A DNA stretch of 64,000 bases from Sagittula salina (lineage in GTDB: Bacteria; Pseudomonadota; Alphaproteobacteria; Rhodobacterales; Rhodobacteraceae), in the NCBI RefSeq assembly GCF_017813235.1, contig NZ_JAGISH010000006.1, positions 1-64,000 of the forward strand. The letters are read 5' to 3'. This document shows, one piece after another, positions 53,568 through 63,279 of the stretch; within the stretch, counting starts at the first letter, position 1; every line of letters begins with the position of its first letter. The notes below the pieces were generated by a model. It was not told the origin of the DNA, did not search any database, and saw only the letters and a list, made by a program, of their open reading frames with translations. A program made the position numbers and the translations under genes.

Positions 53568-56372
53568 CTAGTGCGCCTCTGACCAGGTCATGCCCTGCCC
53601 GGCATCGACCACCAGCGGCACGTCGAGCTTTATCACCGGATCGCAGGCGCCCTGCATGATGTCGCGGGCCACGCCGATAAGGTCCTCCACCGCGCCGTCC
53701 TCGACCTCGAAGATCAGTTCGTCGTGTACCTGCAAGAGCATCCTGGCCGGAAGGGTCGCGATGGCATCGGGCATCCGGATCATGGCGCGGCGGATGATGT
53801 CGGCGGCGGTGCCCTGGATCGGGGCGTTGATCGCCGCACGCTTGGCAAAGCCGGCGCGCGGTCCCTTGGCGCCGATCTCCGGCGTGTTGATGACCCGGCC
53901 AAACAGGGTCTCGACGCGCTTGTGTTCCTCGGCGAATTTCACCGTCTGTTCCATGTAGGCCTTGATGCCCGGGAAGCGGTCGAAATAGCGGTCGATGAAG
54001 CCCTGCGCCTCTGCCCGCGGGATGCGGAGGTTGCGGGCAAGGCCGAAGCCCGAAATGCCGTAGATGACGCCGAAGTTGATCGCCTTCGCCTGACGGCGGA
54101 TGTCGGGTGTCATCTGATCCAGGGGAACGTTGAACATCTCGGAGGCGGTCATCGCATGGATGTCCAGCCCGTCGCGGAAAGCCTGCTTCAGCGCGGGAAT
54201 GTCGGCCATATGCGCAAGGATACGCAGTTCGATCTGGGAGTAGTCGAGGGAAACCAGCTTGTGCCCCTCCGGCGCGATGAAGGCCTCGCGGATGCGGCGG
54301 CCCTCCTCTGAGCGGACCGGGATGTTCTGGAGGTTCGGTTCATTGGAGGCGAGGCGCCCGGTGACAGCGCCTGCGATCGAATACGAGGTGTGTACACGGC
54401 CGGTGTCGGGGTTCACATGTTCCTGCAGGGCGTCGGTGTAGGTGGATTTCAGTTTCGACAGTTGCCGCCAGTCAAGCACGCGGCGCGGCAGGTCGTGTTC
54501 CGTGGCAAGGTCTTCGAGCACGTCGGCGGGGGTGGAATATTTGCCGGTCTTGCCGCGCTTGCCGCCGGGGAGCGCCATCTTGTCAAAGAGGATATCGCCC
54601 AGCTGCGCGGGGGAGCCGACGTTGAAGGTCTCTCCGGCGAGGGCGTGGATCTCTTCCTCCAGCATGGCCATCTTCTGCGAGAAGGCATTGGACATGCGCG
54701 AAAGCACGTCGCGGTCGACCTTGATCCCGCGCATCTCCATGGCCTTCAGGACGGGGACGAGCGGGCGTTCGAGGGTCTCATAGACACGGGTCACGCGGGC
54801 TGTATGCAGTTGCGGTTTGAACGTCAGCGCGAGGCGCAGGGTGACGTCGGCATCCTCGGCGGCGTATTGCGTGGCCTTGTCCAGCGGCACGTGGTCGAAA
54901 GTGACCTGCGATTTGCCGGAACCAAGCAGGTCCTTGATCGGGATGCAGGTGTGGGAGAGGTAGCGTTCGGCCAGAGTGTCCATGCCGTGCCCGTGCAGAC
55001 CGCCGTGCATGGCGTAGGACATCAGCATCGTGTCGTCGATCGGCGCGATCTCGATCCCGTAGCGGGAAAAGACCTTTGCGTCGTACTTCATGTTCTGGCC
55101 GATTTTCATCACCGCCGGGTCTTCCAGCAGCGGTTTCAGCAGGGCCAGCGCCTGATCCATGGGGATCTGCCCCGGCGCGAGGGCGTCGGAGGCGAAAAGC
55201 CCGTCACCCGCGCCTTCGGCCCGGTGGGCGAGCGGGATGTAGCAGGCCTCCCCCGGCGCGACGGCAAGGCTGATGCCGACGAGACCGCAGGTCATGTCAT
55301 TGAGGCCGGTCGTTTCCGTATCGACGGCGAGCGTGCCAAGGTCCGCCGCCCGCGCGATCCATGCGGTCAGCGTCTCCACATCCTGGATACAAGCATAGGA
55401 GGCGGTATCGATGGCGGGCCAGTCGGGGGCCTGGTCCTGCACACGGGCGGTCGCGGCTTCGGGGATGGCAGGAGCCTCGATCCCGGCATTCTCCGCGATG
55501 CGCTTGGTCAGGGTGCGGAATTCCATCTTCGTCAGGAAGGCCAGCAGGGTTTCGGGGTCGGGTTCCCGTACCTCCAGATCGTCTAGCGTGAAGGGCAGCG
55601 CCATCTTTTCGTCGAGCTGCACCAGCCGCTTTGACAGCTCGATCTGGGCACGCATGTCGATCAGGGTCTGGCGGCGCTTTGGCTGCTTGATCTCTTCGGC
55701 GCGGTCGAGCAGTTCCTCCAGCGAACCGAATTCGTTGATCAGGAGAGCGGCGGTCTTGATCCCGATGCCGGGCGCACCGGGAACATTGTCGACCGAGTCG
55801 CCGGCAAGCGCCTGCACGTCGACGACGCGCTCAGGGCCGACGCCGAATTTCTCCATCACGCCCTCGCGGTCGATGCGGCGGTTCTTCATCGGGTCGAGCA
55901 TCTCGATCCCGTCGCCCACAAGCTGCATCAGATCCTTGTCGGAGCTGAGGATCGTCACGCGCCCGCCCGCCTCCTGGGCCTGACGCGCAAGGGTCGCCAT
56001 GATATCGTCGGCTTCGAAGCCCTCGATCTCCTTGCAGGCGATGTTGAACGCAAGGGTCGCCTCGCGGGTCAGCGGGATCTGCGGACGCAGTTCCTCGGGC
56101 ATGGCCTCGCGGTTGGCCTTGTAGAGATCATAAAGATCGTTGCGGAAGGTGTGACTGCCCTTGTCGAAGACCACGGCGACGTGGGTCGGCGCGTCGGGGC
56201 CATGGTTGTCCTCCACGTAGCGGTGCAGCATGTTGCAAAAGCCCGAAACGGCACCGATGGGCAGCCCGTCGGATTTGCGCGTCAGCGGCGGCAGGGCGTG
56301 AAAGGCCCGGAAGATATAGGCCGATCCGTCGATCAGATGCAGGTGGCAGCCCTTGCCGAATTTCGTCGCCAT
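53568..56372 (-). CDS. polA: DNA polymerase I
   Basis: 934 residues from the ATG at 56372 (GGAG upstream). Three domains in order: 5' nuclease (HLIDGSAYIFRAFHALP), 3'-5' exonuclease with the DTETTGLND motif so proofreading is probably intact, and the polymerase domain (SLDYSQIELRILAHM, RRQAKAINFGVIYGIS, LLQVHDELIFEV). Involved in Okazaki fragment processing and repair. Convergent with the subtilase gene. Confidence 0.98.
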   Translation of the reverse strand: MATKFGKGCHLHLIDGSAYIFRAFHALPPLTRKSDGLPIGAVSGFCNMLHRYVEDNHGPDAPTHVAVVFDKGSHTFRNDLYDLYKANREAMPEELRPQIPLTREATLAFNIACKEIEGFEADDIMATLARQAQEAGGRVTILSSDKDLMQLVGDGIEMLDPMKNRRIDREGVMEKFGVGPERVVDVQALAGDSVDNVPGAPGIGIKTAALLINEFGSLEELLDRAEEIKQPKRRQTLIDMRAQIELSKRLVQLDEKMALPFTLDDLEVREPDPETLLAFLTKMEFRTLTKRIAENAGIEAPAIPEAATARVQDQAPDWPAIDTASYACIQDVETLTAWIARAADLGTLAVDTETTGLNDMTCGLVGISLAVAPGEACYIPLAHRAEGAGDGLFASDALAPGQIPMDQALALLKPLLEDPAVMKIGQNMKYDAKVFSRYGIEIAPIDDTMLMSYAMHGGLHGHGMDTLAERYLSHTCIPIKDLLGSGKSQVTFDHVPLDKATQYAAEDADVTLRLALTFKPQLHTARVTRVYETLERPLVPVLKAMEMRGIKVDRDVLSRMSNAFSQKMAMLEEEIHALAGETFNVGSPAQLGDILFDKMALPGGKRGKTGKYSTPADVLEDLATEHDLPRRVLDWRQLSKLKSTYTDALQEHVNPDTGRVHTSYSIAGAVTGRLASNEPNLQNIPVRSEEGRRIREAFIAPEGHKLVSLDYSQIELRILAHMADIPALKQAFRDGLDIHAMTASEMFNVPLDQMTPDIRRQAKAINFGVIYGISGFGLARNLRIPRAEAQGFIDRYFDRFPGIKAYMEQTVKFAEEHKRVETLFGRVINTPEIGAKGPRAGFAKRAAINAPIQGTAADIIRRAMIRMPDAIATLPARMLLQVHDELIFEVEDGAVEDLIGVARDIMQGACDPVIKLDVPLVVDAGQGMTWSEAH

Positions 56373-56486
56373 GATCCATCGCTCCATGCTGTGCGCGGAC
56401 GTGTGTGCCATGGCGGGCGCGCGGGTGCCAGTGGGCTTCTCCCGCGTGGGCCGGACTCCATTGGCCGTTGGGCCGAGCCACCGGGA

Positions 56487-57317
56487 TTACCGGTCTGTCC
56501 TGTTCCGTCGGGGACCCGCGAAGACACCGTATCGTCTGCGCATGTAACGAATGCAGGCGGCATTTGCCGCAAGCCGCCCGTGTCCTTGCGTTTCATAAAG
56601 ATACAGCGCGTCGAGGTCGCGGATATTCACGTCTTCTTCCACGAGGTCCTGCGCCGTGTCACCGAATGCGACACCGCTATGGATCACGCGGTGACCGTTT
56701 GCCCAAAAATGGCCCGATAACCACACGTCGTCCACGGTCCACAGGATGTCCGGGATGTCGAACGCCTCGTCCCCCAGGAAATGCGGGCGAATGAGAACGC
56801 CGCCACAGCCCTCGGCGATATCATGAACGAAGTGACGCCCCAAAGGCTCGAACCGCCCGAAGCTGGCCTTGCGGAGAAAAACATACAGTGCGCCCTTCCG
56901 CCCCCAGCGGTAGCGGTTTTCCTTCGCGCGGGACGAAACCCAGCGCTCCGTGATGACATCGTCGGGATGTGCATCGGAGGCGCTGAGCAGGCGCGCCAGC
57001 CAGCCGGGCCCGTAAATCCGGTCATCGTCCCCATAGACAAGCCGTACGTCCTGACCCCGATGACGCGCCACCGTCGGCAAAATCTTGGTCGCAGGGCCGT
57101 AGTCGCGATCCACGACCTGCACATCGCAGTTCTTCGGAAGGTCCGACACATCGAGACGGCCCATGGAACGCCTGCTGTACTCGCGGGGGATGTTCACCTC
57201 GATCGCAGCGGGCGCGGGGTCCTGCGCCCAGATGCTGTCGATTGTCCGCCGCAGTGTTGCAGCACGGGATGGAATCGTCGTCAGGGAGACGACAACTCGT
57301 GAGTTCGTTTCAGCCAT
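56487..57317 (-). CDS. GT2-like glycosyltransferase
   Basis: 276 residues. VVVSLTTIPSRAATLRRTI opens a GT-A fold, YGDDDRIYGPGWL near residue 95 holds the DxD motif, and ILWTVDDVWLSGHF near residue 195 is the acceptor region. No membrane segment. It stands alone between polA and the zinc-finger gene; no sign of which glycan it acts on. Confidence 0.78.
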   Translation of the reverse strand: MAETNSRVVVSLTTIPSRAATLRRTIDSIWAQDPAPAAIEVNIPREYSRRSMGRLDVSDLPKNCDVQVVDRDYGPATKILPTVARHRGQDVRLVYGDDDRIYGPGWLARLLSASDAHPDDVITERWVSSRAKENRYRWGRKGALYVFLRKASFGRFEPLGRHFVHDIAEGCGGVLIRPHFLGDEAFDIPDILWTVDDVWLSGHFWANGHRVIHSGVAFGDTAQDLVEEDVNIRDLDALYLYETQGHGRLAANAACIRYMRRRYGVFAGPRRNRTDR

Positions 57318-57371
57318 CTTGTCTACGCGGAACTGGTTATAGCTGGGCGGCTGGGCGGTTGGCCGGGACGG

Positions 57372-57551
57372 TCAGACCTTGCCTTCGAAATCCTTGTGGA
57401 CGAGCTTTGCGTCGCAGTAGGGGCATTCGACATAGCCCTTGTCGTGCGGGATCTGAAGCCAGACACGGGGATGGCCCAGCGCGCCCTCGCCGCCGTCGCA
57501 AGGGATGCGGTAGGCCTGGACAATGCGGGTTTCGGGTGCCTGCGTGGTCAT
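57372..57551 (-). CDS. Zinc-finger domain protein (NDUFS6-like)
   Basis: 59 residues, beginning MTTQAPETRIVQAYRIPCDG and ending HKDFEGKV. Cys18, His27, Cys43 and Cys46 (CDGGEGALGH and ECPYC) form the zinc site. This is the small alphaproteobacterial homologue of the mitochondrial complex I subunit NDUFS6. The start ATG at 57551 has GAGGGAC upstream. Confidence 0.9.
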   Translation of the reverse strand: MTTQAPETRIVQAYRIPCDGGEGALGHPRVWLQIPHDKGYVECPYCDAKLVHKDFEGKV

Positions 57552-57699
57552 GTCGGTCCCTCATTGGCGGAATGCTGGTCCATGGCGTTATGCGGGAAGC
57601 CGCGCGCCGGGGCAAGAGCGCGCGGCGCGCCATGGTTGATTGCCGCCGTGCGGCTGGACGCGCCGCTGCGACCGGCCGCCGGCGCATGGCGCGCGACCG

Positions 57700-58068
57700 T
57701 CATGCCGGTTGCAGCATCCGGCCCAGCCTGCGCCCGGCGAGGATATGGACGTGCAGGTGCGGCACCTCCTGCACGCCGTTCGTCCCGGCGTTGGAAATCA
57801 GCCGCCAGCCGTCCGCTTCGAGCCCTTCCATACGGCAGACTTCGCCCACGGCGCGCACATAGTCGACGATCTCCGCATCCGTGGCCGCGTGTGCGAAGTG
57901 GTCGAAGCAGACATAGGCGCCCCTCGGGATAACGAGGATATGGGTCGGCGCCTGCGGGGCGATGTCGCGAAAGGCGAGCGAATGCTCGGTCTCCAGCACG
58001 GTTTTGTTGGGAATCTCGCCGCGCAGGATCCTTGCGAAGATGTTCTGGTCGTCATAGGCGTAGGCCAT
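57700..58068 (-). CDS. HIT-family nucleotide-binding protein
   Basis: 122 residues from the ATG at 58068. Histidine-triad motif HLHVHILAG near the C-terminus and ARILRGEIPNKTVLE at the start place it with the Hint/HinT hydrolases of purine nucleoside phosphoramidates. The open frame upstream to 58506 overlaps the neighbouring gene and is not coding. Confidence 0.93.
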   Translation of the reverse strand: MAYAYDDQNIFARILRGEIPNKTVLETEHSLAFRDIAPQAPTHILVIPRGAYVCFDHFAHAATDAEIVDYVRAVGEVCRMEGLEADGWRLISNAGTNGVQEVPHLHVHILAGRRLGRMLQPA

Positions 58069-58207
58069 GGGGGTGCTCCGTTCCGGTTTGCCGACACCAA
58101 AAGCGGAATTGGCGCCGGACGCAAGCACACCGCCGGAGCGGGCGTGAAGATTTCCCGAGAGAGAAATCTTCACGCGGGCAAGCACTTCGTCGAAAAGCTT
58201 GCGACCC

Positions 58208-59527
58208 TCACTTCGTCTGGAACGCGATGGGCCACATGAAGTCGAGCGGCATGAAGCCCTGCCCGAGATAGGCGACCTCGCTGCAGGCGTCCTGCATGTT
58301 GTAGCCGGGATGGAGCTTGCCCACCGGCACGCTGAAGGGGAAGAAGACCGGCGCCTTTTCCCAGTCGTCCTTGCAGGGATTCTTGATCGCCGGGTTGCGC
58401 TTGAACTCCGGGTTCGGGCGGTAGGACGCGGTGGCGTGGCAGCCATGGCAGCTGGCTTCGAAGGCGACCCAGTTATAGGGCTGCGCGGTGTTCCACTTCC
58501 CGGCAAAGTCCTCCATGTTGGTATGGCCGAGGATCACAGGTTCCCCCCTGCCATCGACGGTGAAGCGGATCTGCGTGCCATTGGGCGCGAGGTTTTCGAA
58601 GCCGAAGCCCTCGGATTTCATGTCGGTCAGAAGCCGTTCGATCAGCGCGGGATCGAGCGGCGCGCGCTGTGTGATGAGCGCATCACGGACATGCTGCGTG
58701 CCGGGGTTGTTGTTGAATTCGAAGGTGGACCAGAACCAGCTCGGGTCTTCTGAATAGAAGATGTCGTAGGGGCTGCTGTGGTCGAGCGGCCGCATCTTCA
58801 TCATGATGTGCAGGCCGCGCCACCAGTATGTGCCACCCTGAAACGGGAAGGTCAGCGCGCCCTCGGGGGCCGGGCTGCCGTCGGTGACCTGCAGCCAGGA
58901 CGCCTTGAGTTCGATCGAGCCGACCGGCATTTCCACGGTGTCGTGGGTTTCGAAGAAGGTGGCCACCCCGGCCTTTGTCGTCAGGCCGTTTGCGATCAGG
59001 TAGTCATAGGCGATCTGGTTGCGGTTGACCTCTTCGTTGGCGCCATCGGGGTCTTCGGTCGAGATATGCGTGGGCTCTTCCTCCGAGAGCGTCATGCGGG
59101 CGAAATCCTTCTCCTCCGTGGAGGGCCGCATCTGGTTACGCGGCTCCCTGGCGTCGAAGTTGAAGGCGGCCAAAGTGTTCTTGCCGTCCTGCGGCGCGGG
59201 GTCGAAGGTTTCCGGGTCGGTGGCCCAGGACATCCACAAAGGCGCCTGCCCGGTGTCATTCATGCCGGGGCCGTCGCTGTCGGGGATCAATTCGGTAACC
59301 CGGGCAAAAACGACCCATGCGAAGAGTTCGCGCAAGTAGAGGTTGTCGGAAAAGGCGATATCGACGCAGTCCGAGGCAAGCTGGTCGAAAGGCTTCATCG
59401 TCCAGTCGTGCAGGCAGTCGGCGGCGGCCAGAACCGCCTGATCGGGATCAAGGCGCTCTGTCATGGTCTGGGCCTGCGCGGCGGTGGCGGCGAGGATGAG
59501 AGCAAGCGGGGCAAGTACGGGTTTCAT
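58208..59527 (-). CDS. Exported single-heme c-type protein of unknown function
   Basis: 439 residues from the ATG at 59527 (GGAGGACC upstream). Signal peptide ends near ATAAQAQ. One heme-c attachment site, CHGCH, lies near residue 358 in ASCHGCHATASY. A further six or so cysteines, several in acidic surroundings, could form disulfides. The rest does not match a known cytochrome fold. Could act in periplasmic electron transfer, but neighbours give no hint. Confidence 0.7.
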   Translation of the reverse strand: MKPVLAPLALILAATAAQAQTMTERLDPDQAVLAAADCLHDWTMKPFDQLASDCVDIAFSDNLYLRELFAWVVFARVTELIPDSDGPGMNDTGQAPLWMSWATDPETFDPAPQDGKNTLAAFNFDAREPRNQMRPSTEEKDFARMTLSEEEPTHISTEDPDGANEEVNRNQIAYDYLIANGLTTKAGVATFFETHDTVEMPVGSIELKASWLQVTDGSPAPEGALTFPFQGGTYWWRGLHIMMKMRPLDHSSPYDIFYSEDPSWFWSTFEFNNNPGTQHVRDALITQRAPLDPALIERLLTDMKSEGFGFENLAPNGTQIRFTVDGRGEPVILGHTNMEDFAGKWNTAQPYNWVAFEASCHGCHATASYRPNPEFKRNPAIKNPCKDDWEKAPVFFPFSVPVGKLHPGYNMQDACSEVAYLGQGFMPLDFMWPIAFQTK

Positions 59528-59787
59528 GAATGAGGTCCTCCAATGCGCGCAGCCTGCCATCAGCCCATCGTTCCGGCAACCACAGATTGATTCCGTTCGG
59601 AATATTTTCACGCACGACGGGGCCGCAGGCGCGGAACCGCGTTGAGTTTTCGCGCCCCGTACCTATATTGGAATTGCTACGTTATTCGAGCGCATCCTGT
59701 CTCCGACCTCGGCCACAGCCTGCTTTTCGGACCGACCGGCCCGGTTGCCGTATATCGCGGGTAGCGCTGAAAGAGGGAGAGGACATC

Positions 59788-59835
59788 ATGACAAAAGACA
59801 ACGCCGGGACATGGCCGCGGGTACGGATCACATGA
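59788..59835 (+). CDS. Possible 15-codon leader peptide
   Basis: ATG with a good GAGAGGAC site, reading MTKDNAGTWPRVRIT, and a stop (TGA) overlapping the ATG of the 79-residue gene. The downstream start has no site of its own, so the leader may drive its translation. Very short, hence uncertain. Confidence 0.35.
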   Translation: MTKDNAGTWPRVRIT

Positions 59836-60071
59836 GCCGGGACCTCGAAGACCTGCTGGCGGCGCGGATGACGGAGGCCGCCTCTGCGACGGGGCGCAAG
59901 CCGGGTGATGGCCTGTTCAAGGATGCGACGGGGCAAGCTCCGCGCACGGCGCTCGACAAGACTTCCGCCGCGGCGCGCGACATCATCGACACGGAAAACC
60001 GTCAGCGCGCGGACCGCACCGCAGAGCTGCGCGCGGCGCGGCTGGAGCGGGACAAGACGGAGAAGAAATGA
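59832..60071 (+). CDS. Small charged protein of unknown function
   Basis: 79 residues, not recognised. Highly charged and predicted helical, with Arg/Lys/Glu-rich C-terminus ending DKTEKK. No membrane segment or cysteine. Its ATG overlaps the stop of a 15-codon leader (ATGA). A stem-loop follows the stop. Confidence 0.5.
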   Translation: MSRDLEDLLAARMTEAASATGRKPGDGLFKDATGQAPRTALDKTSAAARDIIDTENRQRADRTAELRAARLERDKTEKK

Positions 60072-60075
60072 CGCC

Positions 60076-60099
60076 GGGGCGGGGTCGCGGCCCCGTCCC
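60076..60099 (+). terminator. G+C-rich hairpin after the 79-residue gene
   Basis: 11-bp stem with two G-T pairs (60076-60086 and 60089-60099) just after the stop. No T-run, so only a weak candidate. Confidence 0.35.
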
Positions 60100-60130
60100 A
60101 CCTCCGGCCCGTCGGGAAAGCAATCGGTAA

Positions 60131-61708
60131 TCAGTCGGCGAAGAGGTCGTCGAGCGTCACGATGTCCTGCGCCACGCTTTCCGGCGCAGTGAGGAAATCC
60201 GCGAGGACACGGGCGTTGGCTTCGGCCTGGTCGGTCTCGCGGATGCGGTTGTGGTGATCCAGCCCCGCGTCCCGGATGCGGTCGCTTTCGTGCAGGAGGT
60301 CATCGCGCACCGTGGGCAGCAGCCCGGCGATGGTCTCACGCGGGGTGCGGTCGCCAGCAAGTCCCGCGCGGATCGCATGGCGTATCAGGTAATCCTCCGA
60401 AAACTGGCAGTCTATCTCGAGAATTCGGGTTGTGGACCGATCGCGGTCGAAATCCTCCAGCAGGTCAAGGCTGGACGGGTCGATGCAGACCAGAAGACGG
60501 TCGGAGTCGTAATGGTCGAACAGCATCCGCAGCAGGGCCACACGGTGGCGGTGGCGCTTGGCCATGGTCGACTGGATGCCGCCAAGGTCGGGAAGCGCGC
60601 AAGCCTCGTCGTTGAAGAGGTATTCGACGCAGGGAATGTTGGTCGACTTGCTGATCTGCCGGACCAGCCGCCTGGCGACGTTCCACTTCTTGCAGACAAC
60701 GATGAGCAGTTCACGCTCGCGCCCGAGCGAGCTTTCTTTCTCCCAGAAGCGCGGCGCAAAACGGCGGCCAACGCGGCCCTTGCCGGTGAGGAACTTGTAC
60801 AGGGCGCTGCCTTCGTTGGTGATTTCGAAGGTCGCCCCCCTGGCGGAAAAAAGCACCCCGAGGCGGTGCTTGAGTTCCAGCGCCTCCGGGCTGATCTTGC
60901 GCGCAAAAAGGAAATCCTGCCCAAGCAGAAAATCGTAATGGTCGTTGTAGAAGGCGACTGGCATGCCGTAATCGGTGAACATCAGAAAGGTGAGCGTGCG
61001 GCTCTCGATCTCGGTTTCCGGGACAAGGTGGCGCACCAACGTCTGAAAGAAGGTCTCGTCCGGAATCCACGTCGTGGCGAAAAAGCGCATCACGTCGCGG
61101 CGCATCTTCGCAAAGTCCAGAATCCATTCGATTGTGCGGCGGCGCAGGCACCACCATTGCGAACCGATCATGACGTCGATGTCCGCCGGGATCTTTCGCG
61201 TGAGGCCAAACCGTTTTTGCAGGTTGAACATCGCGTAGAAGCGGCGCTTCTGCCTGCGTTCGTTGAACCAGTGGCGGTAGATCAGGCGCTCTTCCTTCCA
61301 GCCAGTCTTGATCCAGCTGGATTCGAAGTAATCGACGCTTTCGATGTAGTCGCGGTCATGCCGGTCGAGGAAATCATGCGCGTATTCGGCGGACTTGATC
61401 GCCATGCAGTCGCCCGAAAGCATGTAGAAATGCGTGGCGCGCGGAAAGGCGTCGATCGCGGCCTCCACCGCCTTCAGCGTGGCGGCGACCAGCGACCATT
61501 CCCCCCAACCGCATTTCAGACGCTTCGCGGCGAAGGTGACGTTGGGGTCCGGGTCCAGGGCGGCGCGGATCTGTGCGTAGTCCCGCGCAGGGGCATTGCC
61601 GTCGAAGTGAATGGCGATGCAGTCGCCCGCCGCAGTCAGGCTGCGCGCCTGGCGGATGATAGCGTCCGGGTCCTTGTGACACAGAAGGATGAAGGCAATT
61701 TTCGCCAT
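60131..61708 (-). CDS. Second core-2/I-branching-type glycosyltransferase with C-terminal domain
   Basis: 525 residues. Starts MAKIAFILLCHKDPDAI, then YMLSGDCMAIKS, IGSQWWCLRRRT and WIPDETFFQTL, the same GT14-like landmarks as the protein at 36565. The C-terminal 200 residues (after about 320) differ and form a separate domain, perhaps of the DUF5927/DUF5928 kind. It is divergent from a sulfotransferase gene across 154 bases. Acceptor unknown. Confidence 0.8.
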   Translation of the reverse strand: MAKIAFILLCHKDPDAIIRQARSLTAAGDCIAIHFDGNAPARDYAQIRAALDPDPNVTFAAKRLKCGWGEWSLVAATLKAVEAAIDAFPRATHFYMLSGDCMAIKSAEYAHDFLDRHDRDYIESVDYFESSWIKTGWKEERLIYRHWFNERRQKRRFYAMFNLQKRFGLTRKIPADIDVMIGSQWWCLRRRTIEWILDFAKMRRDVMRFFATTWIPDETFFQTLVRHLVPETEIESRTLTFLMFTDYGMPVAFYNDHYDFLLGQDFLFARKISPEALELKHRLGVLFSARGATFEITNEGSALYKFLTGKGRVGRRFAPRFWEKESSLGRERELLIVVCKKWNVARRLVRQISKSTNIPCVEYLFNDEACALPDLGGIQSTMAKRHRHRVALLRMLFDHYDSDRLLVCIDPSSLDLLEDFDRDRSTTRILEIDCQFSEDYLIRHAIRAGLAGDRTPRETIAGLLPTVRDDLLHESDRIRDAGLDHHNRIRETDQAEANARVLADFLTAPESVAQDIVTLDDLFAD

Positions 61709-61862
61709 TCAGGAAACGGTCTGCCTCGATCTTATTGTATCGGTTCTGCTATTAAAGGTGAACGGACGTTGAATAAACCTGAAAACTTTGGTTTTTTGGC
61801 GCCGCACGCCCGCGTGGCGGGCCAGAGGCGACAAGAACAGATCAGGCCAGAGGCAGGGCACT

Positions 61863-62681
61863 ATGGGTTTTCCCGGAACGTGGATGACCGAAAGCGAGAG
61901 CGTGGTGTACCGGGTCGTCCCGAAATGCGCCTGCTCCACCATCGGCCAGATCCTGTATTATTCCGATCACGGTGAATTCTACGACGGCGACATCCATGAT
62001 GCTACTGCCGGTATGCATAAATGGGCGATCGAGGACAGCCAGCCGAAGATCAAGGCCAACGTGAAGGCGCGGACCTCCTACGCTTTCACCTGCGTGCGCA
62101 ATCCTTACACGCGCATCCTCTCGTCGTTCTTCGACAAGATTTGCGGCATCCAGCGCAACGGGAAACGTTACCGCGGCAATCTCGTACCGCTCTTGATGCA
62201 GAAATACGGCGTCGAGGTTGGCGGCGATGACGGCAAGGAGGAATTCGACCAGGTGCGGTCGTTCCGCCGGTTTCTGCTGTTCGCCCGCGACACCATCCGC
62301 TGGCGCCGCCCGATGGACCCGGACATCCACTGGTCGGCCATGTCCGGGCACGTAAGTACCTTCATCGTGAACGGCGGGCGCTACGACAAGATCTTCTGGA
62401 CCGAAAAATTCAACGCGGGGATGCAGGAGGTCCTGGACAGCATCCAGACACCGCATAGTCTCGATCTGGCGACCATCCCTCGGTTCAACGAAAGCGAGGG
62501 CCACGGGCCGAAACGTGCGCATCCGGTCGAGGACTACTTCGACGACCTGTCGAAACATCTGGTCTACGAAATCTACAAACGCGATTTCGAGCTGTTCAAG
62601 TACGACTTCGAAAACCCGGGCAACAAGATGCCGGTGGGGGAAATCGACCTCGACGAGGTGCACGCAAAGCTGGGCGACTGA
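61863..62681 (+). CDS. Sulfotransferase-family protein
   Basis: 272 residues from the ATG at 61863 (MGFPGTWM). VVPKCACSTIGQI near residue 16 is the 5'-phosphosulfate loop of the HNK-1/chondroitin-type (Sulfotransfer_2) family, and FTCVRNPYTRILSSFFDKI near residue 80 is the 3'-phosphate-binding part. No membrane segment. A sugar hydroxyl is the usual acceptor in this family; divergent pairing with a glycosyltransferase supports that. Confidence 0.82.
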   Translation: MGFPGTWMTESESVVYRVVPKCACSTIGQILYYSDHGEFYDGDIHDATAGMHKWAIEDSQPKIKANVKARTSYAFTCVRNPYTRILSSFFDKICGIQRNGKRYRGNLVPLLMQKYGVEVGGDDGKEEFDQVRSFRRFLLFARDTIRWRRPMDPDIHWSAMSGHVSTFIVNGGRYDKIFWTEKFNAGMQEVLDSIQTPHSLDLATIPRFNESEGHGPKRAHPVEDYFDDLSKHLVYEIYKRDFELFKYDFENPGNKMPVGEIDLDEVHAKLGD

Positions 62682-62753
62682 CGCGGCCCGGCCGAAGCCC
62701 TCACTCGGAGGCGGGGCGGACTTTCCACTAAAATCCGCGCCCTGCCGGGAAGC

Positions 62754-63203
62754 TCAGTCTTCCATCGCCTTGATCATGTCCACGCGGGTGCCATGGCGAC
62801 CGCCTTCGAATTCGGTCTCCAGAAAGGCGTCGACGATGGCGAGCGCAAGGCCCGGACCCACGACGCGTTCACCGATGGACAGCATCTGCGCATCGTTGTG
62901 GGCGCGGATCATCCGGGCAGAAAATTCGTCGGCGCAGACACCGCAGCGGATGCCCTTCACCTTGTTCGCGGCCATCATGATGCCCTGCCCGGTGCCGCAA
63001 AGGATGATGCCGAAACGACAATCGCCGGAGGCGACCTTTTGCGCCGCGGCCTCGCCATGCAGCGGGTAATGCGTGCTTTCGGGGCTGGTGGGGCCGATGT
63101 CGACGGCCTCCCAGCCCTTGGCCTCGATATGCCTGGCGATCTGCTGGCGCAGCGCGATGGCTGCGTGGTCGGAAGAAAGGACGATACGCTTGGTGTCGGT
63201 CAT
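62754..63203 (-). CDS. rpiB: Ribose-5-phosphate isomerase B
   Basis: 149 residues. RpiB/LacA family: starts with RIVLSSDHAAIALRQQI, and CGTGQGIMMAANKVKGIRC contains the catalytic cysteine region. Interconverts ribose-5-phosphate and ribulose-5-phosphate. Confidence 0.95.
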   Translation of the reverse strand: MTDTKRIVLSSDHAAIALRQQIARHIEAKGWEAVDIGPTSPESTHYPLHGEAAAQKVASGDCRFGIILCGTGQGIMMAANKVKGIRCGVCADEFSARMIRAHNDAQMLSIGERVVGPGLALAIVDAFLETEFEGGRHGTRVDMIKAMED

Positions 63204-63279
63204 GGTCTGAAGAGTCCTGTGAGCAGAGATGGGCAGGCCCCTAGCACGGCGCCCGCCCCCTGCCTACCCTCCCGGCCGC

